Source: Rhodococcoides trifolii
Lineage (GTDB): Bacteria > Actinomycetota > Actinomycetes > Mycobacteriales > Mycobacteriaceae
Reading direction: 5' to 3'
NCBI RefSeq assembly: GCF_014635345.1
Contig: NZ_BMCU01000002.1
Span: 930,001 to 994,000, forward strand
Length of the DNA stretch: 64,000 nucleotides
A program made the translations under genes and the position numbers. Below, piece by piece: positions 16,732 to 26,678 of the stretch. How positions within the stretch are numbered: the stretch's first letter is position 1; each line of letters begins with the position of its first letter. Under the pieces are notes generated by a model. It was not told the DNA's origin. It made no database searches and saw only the letters and a program-made list of their open reading frames with translations.

Positions 16732-17430
16732 GTGAGCACCGACAACTGGGACCACGGGGCCCGGACCGATGCGGGTCGGCACCGTGCGGACGAGCGGGCG
16801 GCAGCGCCTGCTGCCGCGCCGGCCGATCCCACCTGTCCGGTTCCCGACACCGGTCTCGCCGCGCAACGCAGCGCCGAGACCGACCAGTTGCGGACGCTGC
16901 TTCTCGCCACCGGTCGTTCGGACCGGACTGCGTTCTCGCAGCTCTACGACCTCACGTCGGCGCGGGTCTACGGCATGGTTCTGCGGGTTCTCCGCGACCC
17001 GGGTTTCAGCGAGGAGACGACGCAGGAGGTGTTCCTGCAGATCTGGAAGACCGCCGAGCGGTACGACCCGGCGCAGGGCTCGCCGCTCGCCTGGATGATG
17101 ACTCTCGCGCACAGGCGCGCGGTGGACCGGGTGCGCTCGGAACAATCCGGCACCGACCGTGAAGCGCTCTACGGTTCCTCCACGCACAGCCCCGCCCACG
17201 ACGAAGTGCTCGAGTCGGTCACGCAGACGCTCGAATCCGAGGCGGTCGTGCGGTGCCTGGACACGTTGACGTCCACGCAGCGCGAGTCCGTGCAGATGGC
17301 CTACTACAGCGGATGGACCTACCGCGAGGTGGCCGAACGCCTCGGAGTCGCCGTTCCGACGGTCAAGTCTCGAATACGGGATGGACTGATCAAACTGAAG
17401 ACGTGTCTGGGGGTGAACCGAGATGACTGA
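16732..17430 (+). CDS. sigK: ECF sigma factor SigK
   Basis: A 232-residue ECF sigma factor. Region 2 runs from FSQLYDLTSARVYGMVLRVL to WMMTLAHRRAVDRVR; region 4 from LTSTQRESVQMAYYSGWTYREVAERLG to VKSRIRDGLIKLK. An N-terminal extension of about 50 residues is rich in Ala and charged residues. GTG at 16732 is preferred because GGAGGT lies 7 nt before it; an ATG at 16669 in the same frame lacks good spacing. Its 3' end overlaps rskA by 8 bp, so sigma factor and inhibitor are made together. In mycobacteria SigK controls secreted antigens; the regulon here is unknown. Confidence 0.9.
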   Translation: MSTDNWDHGARTDAGRHRADERAAAPAAAPADPTCPVPDTGLAAQRSAETDQLRTLLLATGRSDRTAFSQLYDLTSARVYGMVLRVLRDPGFSEETTQEVFLQIWKTAERYDPAQGSPLAWMMTLAHRRAVDRVRSEQSGTDREALYGSSTHSPAHDEVLESVTQTLESEAVVRCLDTLTSTQRESVQMAYYSGWTYREVAERLGVAVPTVKSRIRDGLIKLKTCLGVNRDD

Positions 17431-18169
17431 CGACAGCTACGTCGACCTGGCCGACCTGGCCCACCCGTACGCGTTCGACGCGGTGGACGCCGCCGAGCGC
17501 GCGCAGATCGAGGCGAGCCTGCGTACCGCCGACGCGTCCGTGCGCGCGGACTTCCATGCAACCGTCCGCGACGCCCACGAGACCCTCGCGGTCACCTCGG
17601 CGGCCACTGCGATCGCGCCGCCTCCCGCGTTGCGCGCGCGCATCCTCGACGCGATCGGGGACACGACGCAGGAAACCGCTTCCGTGACGTCCCTTGCGGA
17701 CCATCGCGCGCGACGGGCGTCTCGATTGCGCGTCGTTGCGGCTGCCGCTGCAATCGTGGCAGTCGTCGGTGTCGGGGGCGTCGTCGTCTCCAGCCAGTTG
17801 CGCGACAGCCCATCCGAGACGCCGACGTCTCAGGTCCTCGCGGCCGACGACGTGCGCACGTCGACCGCGAACGTCACCGGCGGCGGAACGGCGACAGTGA
17901 AATGGTCGCGCACGGCGAACGCAGCCGTCGTGACCTTCGACGGTCTCGCGTCGCCGGGCCCCGACCGCGTGTTCGAGTTGTGGCTCATCGAGGGCAATTC
18001 CGACCCGCGCTCGGTCGGCCTAGTGCCGCCTGATTCGGCGAATCCCGATGCGCCGCAACTGATCACGGGCCTCGGTCAGGCCGGCACCTTCGCCGTGTCG
18101 GTCGAGCCGAACGGTGGGTCGCCCGCGCCGACGACCACTCCGATCACCGCGGTCACACTGGACGTCTGA
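17423..18169 (+). CDS. rskA: Anti-sigma factor RskA
   Basis: A 248-residue single-pass membrane protein. The N-terminal 75 residues are the cytoplasmic anti-sigma domain (LADLAHPYAFDAVDAAERAQIE), which holds SigK inactive. A transmembrane helix lies at about 97-118 (LRVVAAAAAIVAVVGVGGVVV). The C-terminal part (about 135-248, with VFELWLIEG and FAVSVEPNGGSPAPT) is the extracytoplasmic RskA domain whose regulated cleavage would release SigK. It overlaps sigK. Its last 17 bp overlap the convergent glutaminase gene. Confidence 0.92.
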   Translation: MTDDSYVDLADLAHPYAFDAVDAAERAQIEASLRTADASVRADFHATVRDAHETLAVTSAATAIAPPPALRARILDAIGDTTQETASVTSLADHRARRASRLRVVAAAAAIVAVVGVGGVVVSSQLRDSPSETPTSQVLAADDVRTSTANVTGGGTATVKWSRTANAAVVTFDGLASPGPDRVFELWLIEGNSDPRSVGLVPPDSANPDAPQLITGLGQAGTFAVSVEPNGGSPAPTTTPITAVTLDV

Positions 18170-19964
18170 GCGAGCGAATGATCGATTCGGCCTGCATGTA
18201 AGCGCTCTCGAGCAGCGTTTCGAGCAGGTCGAGTTTCGCCGCCGGGTCCGCTTCGGTCAGCGAATCGAAGCGTGCCATGGTCATCAGAGCGATCGTGACG
18301 GGCGCTTCGGCGCGCACCTCGACGAGAAACTGCGAGCGCTGCATCATCGGCATCTCGCCGAAGGACATACCTGGCCCGAGCGTCGACACCGGCACCGTGC
18401 GGCCGGCCGGGTCGGGCGCGGCAATCACCACGCGGCCCTCGAGAATCAGTGCCAGACCGAGGGCGTGGTCGCCTGGCGCCGCGATCATGTCACCGCGCCC
18501 GAAGTGCCGGAGCTCGAACGCCTCCCTGATCACTGCCCGGTGCTTTTCGGCGATGGCCTCCAGCACCGGATGAGTGTCGAGCGTGACACGTGTCGGCTGC
18601 CGCGGACCGGTGCACCATCGGTCCAGAACCAATTCCTCGGCCCATTGGCTGGCCGCATTCACGGTGGTGAACACTCGCTCGCCGTCGGACCCGGAGATGG
18701 ACGACGTCGTGTGGCCGAGCGAGCTGTTCGGGTCGACGAGCGCGGTGGCACACCCGTCCGATCGCAGACCCTTCATCATGTCGTCGAGCATCGTGCGGGC
18801 CACGCCGCTCACCTCGTCGACCCGTCGCATGTCGAGGACCACGGCGTCGAGGTCCGTACCCGAGGTGCCGACGGCGCGAACGACGCTCTCGGCCGCCGAG
18901 AACAGCATGTCCCCGTGCAGTTCGAGAATGCGGACCCGCGACGCCCTCTCCTCCAGGGTGTCCTGCTCGCTCGTGCTCCGACGTCGCCGCGACGGTGCGT
19001 CGTGCAAGGTGTAGTCGGCCCGGACCGCCGACCGCGCCGCGCGCCCGACGTGGAGAAAGTGCAGTTCGAGTCGACGCGACAGCTCACGGCACGCCAACAC
19101 TCCCCGCACACTGTTCCCGTGCTGATCGAGCCTGGGGGAGTACACCGCGATCCCGAGCTGGCCCGGGAGGACCGCCAGAATCGAGCCACCCACGCCGCTC
19201 TTGGCGGGCAGGCCGACACGGGCGACCCAGTCACCGGCACCGTCGTACATTCCGCACGTCGTCATCACGCTGAGCACTCGTTCGACGAGCGCGGGCGCCG
19301 CGGCCCTGCTGCGCGTGATCGGGTTGACGCCGTTGTTGGCCATCGTGGCGGCCATCACCCCGAGATCGCGGCACGTCACGTCGATCGAGCACTGCCGGAA
19401 GTACAGGTCCACGACGTCGTCCGGATCGGTGTCGACGATGTCGAACGAGCGCAACATGTGCCCGATGGCCCGATTGCGGTGTCCGGTGCGGGCTTCCGAG
19501 CGGTACACCTGTTCGTTCATCGTGAGCTCTCGCCCGGCGTACCGCGAGTAGGTGTCGCGAATGCGGTCGAACTTGTCCTGATGTGATCGTCCGTGCACCA
19601 ACGACACCGAGGTGATCGCACCTGCGTTGATCATCGGGTTGCGCGGGCGTTCGGTCACCGGGTCGAGACTGATCTCGTTGAACGGTTCGCCCGACGGTTC
19701 GACGTCGATCTTCGCACCGACAGCGTCCTCACCGTTGTCGGCGAGCGCCAGTGCGTACGTGAACGGTTTCGACACCGACTGAATCGTGAATTCGGTTCCG
19801 GTGTCACCGACCTCGTAGACGTACCCGTCCGCAGTGGCCACCACGATGCCGAAGGCGTCGGGGTCGACTGCGGCAAGTTCCGGTATGTAGTCGGCCACGC
19901 CCCCGGAGGTGTCGGCTACGAATTGTGAGTGCACCTCACGCAGCATGTCGTTCACCACGTTCAT
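18153..19964 (-). CDS. glsA: Glutaminase fused to STAS and cyclic-nucleotide-binding-like domains
   Basis: A 603-residue three-domain protein. Residues 1-300 are a beta-lactamase-fold glutaminase (L-glutamine to glutamate plus ammonia), with the catalytic Ser63-x-x-Lys66 in IQSVSKPF, NPMINAGAI and SGVGGSI. Residues about 345-455 are a STAS domain (VRILELHGDMLFSAAESV, DAVVLDMRRVDEV). Residues about 475-585 are a CNB-like domain with FGE in the phosphate cassette, but its expected R-x-A is RSQ, so cyclic-nucleotide binding is doubtful. No signal peptide, so cytoplasmic. The added domains probably control the enzyme. Confidence 0.92.
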   Translation of the reverse strand: MNVVNDMLREVHSQFVADTSGGVADYIPELAAVDPDAFGIVVATADGYVYEVGDTGTEFTIQSVSKPFTYALALADNGEDAVGAKIDVEPSGEPFNEISLDPVTERPRNPMINAGAITSVSLVHGRSHQDKFDRIRDTYSRYAGRELTMNEQVYRSEARTGHRNRAIGHMLRSFDIVDTDPDDVVDLYFRQCSIDVTCRDLGVMAATMANNGVNPITRSRAAAPALVERVLSVMTTCGMYDGAGDWVARVGLPAKSGVGGSILAVLPGQLGIAVYSPRLDQHGNSVRGVLACRELSRRLELHFLHVGRAARSAVRADYTLHDAPSRRRRSTSEQDTLEERASRVRILELHGDMLFSAAESVVRAVGTSGTDLDAVVLDMRRVDEVSGVARTMLDDMMKGLRSDGCATALVDPNSSLGHTTSSISGSDGERVFTTVNAASQWAEELVLDRWCTGPRQPTRVTLDTHPVLEAIAEKHRAVIREAFELRHFGRGDMIAAPGDHALGLALILEGRVVIAAPDPAGRTVPVSTLGPGMSFGEMPMMQRSQFLVEVRAEAPVTIALMTMARFDSLTEADPAAKLDLLETLLESAYMQAESIIRSLRRPV

Positions 19965-20073
19965 GTCTGGAACCCGATCATGGAGGTAACCCTAGTTTCG
20001 GGTGACACGTAGACTTGCACGAACCTGACCACCCGCGATTGCGGTGTGGTCGAACTTGGAGGGAGCGATCTCG

Positions 20074-21951
20074 GTGGGTGTTCTTCACCGCATACAGACG
20101 CCTGGCGATCTGCGTGACCTCGACCAGTCGGAACTGTCCGAGCTGGCGAAGGAGATCAGGGCTTTTCTCGTCGAGAAGGTGTCGGCCACCGGCGGCCACC
20201 TCGGCCCCAATCTCGGTGTCGTCGAGTTGACCCTCGCGATTCACCGCATCTTCGAATCGCCGAACGACCCCGTCATCTGGGACACCGGGCACCAGGCCTA
20301 CGTGCACAAGATGGTGACCGGCCGAGTCGACTTGTTCGAGTCGCTGCGCAAAGAGGGCGGGCTGTCCGGATACCCGTCGCGGGCCGAGAGCGAGCACGAC
20401 TGGGTGGAGTCCTCGCACGCGTCCGCGTCGCTCTCGTACGCCGACGGACTGGCGAAAGCCTTCGAACTGACCGGACAGAATCGGCACGTGGTCGCGGTCG
20501 TGGGCGACGGCGCACTCACCGGCGGTATGTGCTGGGAGGCGCTGAACAACATCGCCGCCGGAAAGAACCGCTCGCTGGTCATCGTCGTCAACGACAACGG
20601 CCGGTCGTACTCGCCGACCATCGGCGGTCTGGCCGACCATCTTGCCGCGCTGCGTCTGCAGCCGGGTTACGAGCGTGTCCTGGACACCAGCAGGCGTCTG
20701 GTCAAGCGTCTGCCCGTCGTCGGCACGCCCGCGTACCTGATGCTGCACGGCATGAAGGCCGGCCTCAAGGACGCGGTGAGCCCCCAGGTCATGTTCACCG
20801 ACCTCGGGATCAAGTACCTCGGACCCGTCGACGGTCACGACGAGCGTGCTCTCGAATCCGCGCTGCGCCGGGCCAAGGACTTCGGCGGCCCGGTGATCGT
20901 CCACGCGGTCACGCGTAAGGGCATGGGCTACTCGTACGCCGAGAACGACGTCGCCGACCAGATGCACTCCACCGGCATCATCGACCCGTTGACCGGGCTC
21001 GCGAAATCGAAGTCCAAGCCGGACTGGACGTCGGTGTTCTCCGCAGAACTCATCGAGCAGGCGAAGACCCGCGACGACGTCGTGGCGATCACCGCAGCCA
21101 TGGCCGGGCCTACCGGTCTGGCTGCGTTCGGGGAGGCGTACCCCGGCCGCATGTTCGACGTGGGAATTGCCGAGCAGCACGCCATGACCTCCGCCGCAGG
21201 CCTCGCGTTGGGCGGGTTGCACCCCGTCGTCGCCGTCTACTCGACCTTCCTCAACCGCGCGTTCGACCAGTTGTTGATGGACGTGTCGCTGCTGAAGTTG
21301 CCGGTCACGGTCGTGCTCGACCGAGCCGGTGTCACCGGGTCGGACGGCGCGAGCCACAACGGTATGTGGGACATGTCGCTGCTCGGCATCGTTCCCAACA
21401 TGCGCGTAGCCGCTCCTCGTGACGGTGCCACGTTGCGGGAGGAACTCGGCGAGGCGCTCGCGGTGTCCGATGGTCCGACAGCTATCCGGTTTCCCAAAGG
21501 CGCAGTCTGCGAAGACATCACGGCCGTTCACCGGTTGGACGGTGTGCTCGACGTGTTGCTCGAAGCACCGGAGTCCTCGCGGGACGTCCTCGTCGTCTCG
21601 ATCGGTTCGTTCGCCGGGATGGCGCTCCAGACCGCCGAACTTCTCCGCGCGCGGGGTGTCTCGGCCACGGTCGTCGATCCCCGGTGGGTGCTTCCGGTTC
21701 CCGAGTCCTTGGTCAAGCTCGCCGAGGAGTATCGACTGGTGGTGACACTCGAGGACAGCGGCCTGCACGGTGGCATCGGTTCTTCCGTGTCCGCCACGAT
21801 GCGCGCCGCGGGTCTCGACGTTCCTTGCCGCGATCTCGGTGTGCCGCAACGTTTTCTCGATCACGCGAGCCGCGAGAGCATTCACTCGGAGCTCGAACTG
21901 ACCCCGCAGGACATCTCCCGCCGCATTCTCGGCTGGATCGGCGAGCACTAG
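20074..21951 (+). CDS. dxs: 1-deoxy-D-xylulose-5-phosphate synthase
   Basis: A 625-residue thiamine-diphosphate enzyme that condenses pyruvate and glyceraldehyde-3-phosphate, the first step of the MEP isoprenoid pathway. Visible motifs are [24 protein letters not shown], the ThDP/Mg motif [18 protein letters not shown] and, in the second half, [21 protein letters not shown] with the catalytic Glu. GTG at 20074 is chosen because GGAGGGAG lies 8 nt upstream; an in-frame ATG 30 nt earlier lacks this. It is a single gene with a strong hairpin directly after it. Confidence 0.96.
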   Translation: MGVLHRIQTPGDLRDLDQSELSELAKEIRAFLVEKVSATGGHLGPNLGVVELTLAIHRIFESPNDPVIWDTGHQAYVHKMVTGRVDLFESLRKEGGLSGYPSRAESEHDWVESSHASASLSYADGLAKAFELTGQNRHVVAVVGDGALTGGMCWEALNNIAAGKNRSLVIVVNDNGRSYSPTIGGLADHLAALRLQPGYERVLDTSRRLVKRLPVVGTPAYLMLHGMKAGLKDAVSPQVMFTDLGIKYLGPVDGHDERALESALRRAKDFGGPVIVHAVTRKGMGYSYAENDVADQMHSTGIIDPLTGLAKSKSKPDWTSVFSAELIEQAKTRDDVVAITAAMAGPTGLAAFGEAYPGRMFDVGIAEQHAMTSAAGLALGGLHPVVAVYSTFLNRAFDQLLMDVSLLKLPVTVVLDRAGVTGSDGASHNGMWDMSLLGIVPNMRVAAPRDGATLREELGEALAVSDGPTAIRFPKGAVCEDITAVHRLDGVLDVLLEAPESSRDVLVVSIGSFAGMALQTAELLRARGVSATVVDPRWVLPVPESLVKLAEEYRLVVTLEDSGLHGGIGSSVSATMRAAGLDVPCRDLGVPQRFLDHASRESIHSELELTPQDISRRILGWIGEH

Positions 21952-21967
21952 TCGCACACCACGAACA

Positions 21968-22001
21968 ACGCGGGCCCCCTCCTTCCGGAAGGGGCCCGCG
22001 T
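21968..22001. terminator. Hairpin terminator between dxs and fadB
   Basis: ACGCGGGCCCC (21968-21978) pairs exactly with GGGGCCCGCGT (21991-22001), and CTTCCGGAAG within the loop extends the fold. It lies between two convergent genes and can serve both. Confidence 0.85.
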
Positions 22002-22006
22002 GCGTT

Positions 22007-24094
22007 CTAGTGGAACTTGGTGCCGTTGACCGCGTCCGACGTTCCGGTGCGGTCCAGGTACGGGGTGATGCCGCCGTTCCAGAATCCGAACCCACCACCG
22101 AGGATGAGGCAGAGGTCGATGTCCTCCGGTGCGGCGACCACGCCTTCGTCCAGCATGATCTCGATCTCCTCCGCGAACGCGCGGCGGGTGCGATCGAGCA
22201 CCTGCTCCGCTGTCGAGGGCTGATCGCCCTGCGGCCACAGATCGGCCACCTCGGGGTCGACGGTCTTGGTGCCGTCGGCGCCGTAGGTCCAGATGGCCGA
22301 TTTCTTCGCCGCCACGAGCGCCTGCAGACCGGGGGAGTCGTGGAACCGCTCCGGGTAGTACTCGGCCATCGTTTCGCCCGTGTGCAGCGCAACCGCGGGA
22401 CCGACGAGCGAGAGCAACGTGAGTGGGCTCATCGGCATACCCAACTCGGTGATGGCGTTGTCCGCCACATCGAAGGGGGTGCCCTCGTCGATCGCGTTCA
22501 TGACCTCACCGAGCGCGCGGGTCAGCAGCCGGTTGAACACGAACCCGGGTTTGTCGGCGATCAGCACCGCCGACTTCTTGAGCGACTTGGCGGTGGCGAA
22601 TGCCGTTGCGAGAGTAGCGTCGTCGGTCTTGTCACCCTTGACGATCTCGAGAAGCGGGAGCACGGCGACCGGATTGAAGAAGTGGAAACCCACGACCCGC
22701 TCCGGGTGTTTCAGGTCCGCCGACATCTTGCCGATCGACAGAGACGAGGTGTTGGTCGCCAGAATCGTCTCGGGCGAGACGAACTCCTCGAGTTCTGCGA
22801 ACACCTTCTTCTTGACGTCGAGGTTCTCGAAGACGGCTTCGATGACCCAGTCGGTTCTGGCGAACGCGGCCTTGTCCAGCGAGCCACTGACGAGTGCTTT
22901 GAGGCGGTTGGCTGCGTCGGGAGACAGGCGCTTCTTGCCTTGGAGTTTGTCGATCTCGGCGTGGACGTAACCCACGCCCTTGTCGATGCGTTCCTGGTCG
23001 ATGTCGGTAAGGATGACCGGCACCTTCAGCTGCCGCACGAACAGCAGGGCGAGCTGACTCGCCATCAGTCCCGCACCGACGATGCCGACGCCGGTCACCT
23101 TGCGCGCCAACGACTTGTCCGGCGCACCGGCGGGACGCTTGGCCCGCTTCTGCACCAGATCGAACGAGTACAGACCGGCACGCAACTCGTCGGACATCAG
23201 CAGCGTGGCGAGTGCTTCGTCCTCGGCGGCGAACGCGGCGTCGAGCGACGCCCGGTCGGTGATGTCGACGTTCTTGGCGGATTTCAGTAGTTCGACGGCG
23301 GCGACGGGCCCCGGTGCGAAACCGCCGGTCTTGCCGGCCACGATCGCCGAAGCACGGGCGACGGCGTCGTCCCAGGCTTTCCCACGGTCGATCTCCGGGC
23401 GGGCAGGGATGACGTCGCCGTTCACGACTTTCGCCAACCACGCCAGTGACTGTTCGAGGTAGTCCGCGCCGTCGAAGACTTCGTCGACGATTCCGAGATC
23501 CTTCGCCTGCGCCGGCTTCAGCATCTTGTTCTGGTTCAGCGAGTTCTCGATGACGACCGTCACGGCGTTGGACGCCCCGACGAGGTTGGGCAGCAATTGT
23601 GTTCCGCCCCAACCGGGTACGAGACCGAGAAACGCTTCGGGCAGACCGAGCGCAGCAGCGTTGGACGCCACGGTGCGGTAATGGCAGTGCAGCGCGATCT
23701 CCAGACCGCCGCCGAGCGCCGCGCCGTTCACGAAGGCGAACGTCGGGATCTCGGATTCGCGCAGCCGGCGGAACACGCGGTGACCGAGCGAACCGATCTG
23801 CAGCGCATCGTCTTTAGAGGTGATGTTGGGAACACCGTTGAGGTCGGCACCGACGGCGAAGACGAACGGCTTGCCCGTGACTGCGATGGCCACCGGGTGT
23901 GCGGCGAATGCCTCGTCGAGTGCCGCGTCGAGGGCGGTGAGTCCGCCTGGTCCGAAGGTGGACGGCTTGGTGTGGTCGAACCCGTTGTCGAGCGTCACCA
24001 GGGCCACGGAGCCCTGGAGGCCGGGGACGGAGAAGACTGTGGTGTACGCGTTCGTGACGACTTCGTCGGCGAAGGCGGTGGCGATGTCGGCCAT
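22007..24094 (-). CDS. fadB: Fatty-acid oxidation multifunctional protein: enoyl-CoA hydratase / 3-hydroxyacyl-CoA dehydrogenase
   Basis: A 695-residue two-enzyme protein for beta-oxidation. Residues about 15-200 are the crotonase domain, with both catalytic glutamates in ALGGGLEIAL and PEAFLGLVPGWGGTQ. From about residue 325 comes the NAD-binding domain (VGIVGAGLMASQLALLF) and then the dehydrogenase C-domain with the catalytic His in VVGFHFFNPVAVLPLLEIV. ATG at 24094, 2 nt after the fadA stop. With FadA it forms the trifunctional complex that hydrates, oxidises and thiolytically cleaves acyl-CoA. Confidence 0.95.
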   Translation of the reverse strand: MADIATAFADEVVTNAYTTVFSVPGLQGSVALVTLDNGFDHTKPSTFGPGGLTALDAALDEAFAAHPVAIAVTGKPFVFAVGADLNGVPNITSKDDALQIGSLGHRVFRRLRESEIPTFAFVNGAALGGGLEIALHCHYRTVASNAAALGLPEAFLGLVPGWGGTQLLPNLVGASNAVTVVIENSLNQNKMLKPAQAKDLGIVDEVFDGADYLEQSLAWLAKVVNGDVIPARPEIDRGKAWDDAVARASAIVAGKTGGFAPGPVAAVELLKSAKNVDITDRASLDAAFAAEDEALATLLMSDELRAGLYSFDLVQKRAKRPAGAPDKSLARKVTGVGIVGAGLMASQLALLFVRQLKVPVILTDIDQERIDKGVGYVHAEIDKLQGKKRLSPDAANRLKALVSGSLDKAAFARTDWVIEAVFENLDVKKKVFAELEEFVSPETILATNTSSLSIGKMSADLKHPERVVGFHFFNPVAVLPLLEIVKGDKTDDATLATAFATAKSLKKSAVLIADKPGFVFNRLLTRALGEVMNAIDEGTPFDVADNAITELGMPMSPLTLLSLVGPAVALHTGETMAEYYPERFHDSPGLQALVAAKKSAIWTYGADGTKTVDPEVADLWPQGDQPSTAEQVLDRTRRAFAEEIEIMLDEGVVAAPEDIDLCLILGGGFGFWNGGITPYLDRTGTSDAVNGTKFH

Positions 24095-24096
24095 GA

Positions 24097-25290
24097 TCAC
24101 TTTGTCCCGTCGTAGATTGGGTTTTCCCACACGACCGTGCCGCCCATTCCGAGGCCGATGCACATCGTGGTGAGCCCGTACCGAACGTCCGGGCGCTGGG
24201 CGAACTGGCGGCTCAGCTGGGTCATCAGGCGCACACCCGACGACGCGAGAGGGTGTCCACACGCGATGGCGCCGCCCCACTGGTTGACGCGGGGATCGTC
24301 GTCGTCGATTCCGAAGTGCTCGAGGAACGCCAGAACCTGAACGGCGAAGGCCTCGTTGATCTCGAACAGGCCGATGTCGTCGATGCTCAATCCGGTACGT
24401 CCGAAGAGCTTTTCGGTGGCCGGAACCGGCCCGATGCCCATCACGGCGGGGTCGACGCCGGCGAAGGAGAAGCCGACCATGCGCATGCCCACGGGCAGGC
24501 CGAGTTCGGCCGCGGTGTCCTCACCGGCGAGCAGGGCTGCAGTGGCACCGTCGTTGAGTCCGGCGGCGTTGCCGGCGGTGACGCGACCGGCGGGGCGGAA
24601 CGGAGTCTTCAGCTTTGCGAGGTCTTCGACGGTGGTGCCCGGGCGAGGCGGTTCGTCCTCGGTGGCAAGGCCCCAACCGGCAGCGGACTTGGTGGCGACG
24701 GGGACGAGGGTGTCGGCGATGAAGCCGGCCTTCTTCGCCGCGTCGTACTTGTCCTGGCTGCCCACGGCATACGCGTCCGTGCGGTCTTTGGTGATGGACG
24801 GGAACCGGTCGTGCAGGTTCTCCGCGGTGTTGCCCATGACGAGTGCGCTGGGGTCGACGAGACGATCGGCGAGGAAGCGCGGGTTGGGGTCGACGCCCTC
24901 GCCCATCGGGTGGTGGCCCATGTGCTCGACACCGCCGGCGATGACGACGTCGTACTGACCGAAACCGATGCCGGACGCGGTGGTCGTCACGGACGTCATG
25001 GCCCCGGCGCACATGCGGTCGATGGCGAAGCCGGGGACGCTGCGCGGCAGACCGGCCAGCATGGCGGCGGTACGGCCGATCGTCAGACCCTGATCACCGG
25101 TCTGTGTGGTGGCGGCGACCGCGACTTCGTCGACGCGCTCGGGAGGGAGCTGCGGGTTGCGGCGGAGCAGTTCGCGAATGGCCTTCACGACGAGATCGTC
25201 GGCGCGAGTCTCGGCGTAGATGCCCTTGGGTCCGGCCTTGCCGAACGGTGTTCTGATGCCGTCGACGAACACGACGCTTCTCGGGGACAT
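24097..25290 (-). CDS. fadA: Acetyl-CoA C-acyltransferase (thiolase)
   Basis: A 397-residue thiolase. The nucleophilic Cys is in DRMCAGAMTSV (about residue 93). The C-terminal active-site elements are NEAFAVQVLAF, CGHPLASSG (His) and TMCIGLGMGG (acid/base Cys). ATG at 25290 is preceded by CCGGAGGAAG, an excellent ribosome binding site. It is the first gene of a fadA-fadB pair and supplies the last beta-oxidation step, releasing acetyl-CoA. Confidence 0.95.
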   Translation of the reverse strand: MSPRSVVFVDGIRTPFGKAGPKGIYAETRADDLVVKAIRELLRRNPQLPPERVDEVAVAATTQTGDQGLTIGRTAAMLAGLPRSVPGFAIDRMCAGAMTSVTTTASGIGFGQYDVVIAGGVEHMGHHPMGEGVDPNPRFLADRLVDPSALVMGNTAENLHDRFPSITKDRTDAYAVGSQDKYDAAKKAGFIADTLVPVATKSAAGWGLATEDEPPRPGTTVEDLAKLKTPFRPAGRVTAGNAAGLNDGATAALLAGEDTAAELGLPVGMRMVGFSFAGVDPAVMGIGPVPATEKLFGRTGLSIDDIGLFEINEAFAVQVLAFLEHFGIDDDDPRVNQWGGAIACGHPLASSGVRLMTQLSRQFAQRPDVRYGLTTMCIGLGMGGTVVWENPIYDGTK

Positions 25291-25354
25291 GCTTCCTCCG
25301 GGCTGGGCTGTTGCGTACCGGACGGGGGTCCGGACACGCACACTCTAAACCCTA

Positions 25355-26659
25355 TTACTCGTCGGTAACATTCGGGTCGGGGGCAGGAATCTCCGCGCTG
25401 ATCAGAGCTGCGGCCAGCACGGGAACGGTCAGCGTGCGCTGCCACGGGCGCGCGCCACCCTCGGTGAGAAAGCGATCCACGGCGTCCGCAACGGTGCCGT
25501 CCTCACGCGGCGTCCAGTCCCAGCAGAGGCGTCGGACCAGATCGGGGGTGAGTAGGTTCTCGAGCGGGACCGAGACCTCGGTACTCAACTCGGTCAGTCC
25601 CGCGCGTGCGGCCGTGAGGCGCGCTGCCGCCTCGGGGTTACGGCGGGACCACCTGCTGACCGGGGGCGGTCCGGTGAACGGCTGCGAGACCGGTGGCAGG
25701 TCGCCGTCGCCGAGCGTGCGGGCCCGTTCCAACGCGCCGAGCCAGACTGCCGACGAGCGCCGCTGGCGCGGGCCGCCGAAGACCGGCAGGGTGCGTAGAT
25801 CGTTCATCGTCGTCGGGTCCTTCTGAGCCGCAGCGACGATTGCCGAATCGGGAAGGATGCGGCTCGGTGCGATGTCGCGGCGCTGCGCGATCTCGTCGCG
25901 CGTCGTCCACAACTCGCGTACCGCGCCCAAGGTGCGTGCGGACTTCACGGCGTGAATACCGGACGTGCGCCGCCACCGATCCGGCTTGGGCGGCGGCGGT
26001 CCGGCGAGCCGAATGTGTTCGAACTCCTCCGCAGCCCAGCCGGACTTGCCCTGCGCCTCGAGTTCGGCCGCCATCGCGTCACGCAATTCGACCAGCACCT
26101 CGACGTCGAGTGCCGCGTAGTTGAGCCATGTGTCGGGAAGAGGACGAGTGGACCAGTCCGCTGCGCCGTGTCCCTTCTGCAGGGCCAATCCCAGTGTGCG
26201 CTCGACGATCGCGGCCAGACCCACGCGCTCGAAGCCCGCCAGGCGTCCGGCCAGTTCGGTGTCGTAGAGCACGGCGGGCCGCATCCCGAGTTCGGCCAGA
26301 CCGGGCAGGTCCTGGTCGGCGGAATGGAGAACCCACTCGAGGGGATTGACGACCTCGGCGAGAGGCTGCAGACCGGCAACGCCCGCGGCCTCGACGATCG
26401 GAATCGGGTCGAGCAGTACCGTGCCGGCACCCTTGCGGCGGAACTGGATCAGGTATGCGCGGGCGGAGTATCGAAACCCGGATGCGCGTTCGGCATCGAC
26501 GGCGAGCGGGCCGGTTCCGGCCGCCAACAACTCTGCAGCACGGACCACCGACTCGACTGTGTCGGTGAGGGGTGGAACCCCGTCCGCGGGGGCGAGGAGT
26601 GGTTCCGCGGTACTTTCGGGCACCTCGTCGGGTTCGGCGGCTACCGGTTGGTCGGACAT
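25355..26659 (-). CDS. Ribonuclease D-like 3'-5' exonuclease with HRDC domain
   Basis: A 434-residue protein. The DnaQ-like exonuclease domain shows the DEDD residues in order: LAVDAERASGF (DxE), HSADQDLPGL and YDTELAGRLAG, and YAALDVEVLVEL (Y-x3-D). An HRDC domain follows (about 235-310, ILPDSAIVAAAQKDPTTMNDL). The last 120 residues are particular to actinobacteria. It probably trims structured RNA such as tRNA or rRNA precursors. ATG at 26659; the frame is open upstream without family match. Ortholog of Rv2681; 19 bp separate it from the DUF3000 gene upstream. Confidence 0.9.
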   Translation of the reverse strand: MSDQPVAAEPDEVPESTAEPLLAPADGVPPLTDTVESVVRAAELLAAGTGPLAVDAERASGFRYSARAYLIQFRRKGAGTVLLDPIPIVEAAGVAGLQPLAEVVNPLEWVLHSADQDLPGLAELGMRPAVLYDTELAGRLAGFERVGLAAIVERTLGLALQKGHGAADWSTRPLPDTWLNYAALDVEVLVELRDAMAAELEAQGKSGWAAEEFEHIRLAGPPPPKPDRWRRTSGIHAVKSARTLGAVRELWTTRDEIAQRRDIAPSRILPDSAIVAAAQKDPTTMNDLRTLPVFGGPRQRRSSAVWLGALERARTLGDGDLPPVSQPFTGPPPVSRWSRRNPEAAARLTAARAGLTELSTEVSVPLENLLTPDLVRRLCWDWTPREDGTVADAVDRFLTEGGARPWQRTLTVPVLAAALISAEIPAPDPNVTDE

Positions 26660-26678
26660 AAAGGTCGACTTTATGCGG

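Noticed and set aside
18114..19586. 490-codon frame opposite the glutaminase gene
   Set aside because: Mirror of a long real gene in GC-rich DNA; its composition (Arg, His, Gly) and lack of motifs mark it as a shadow.
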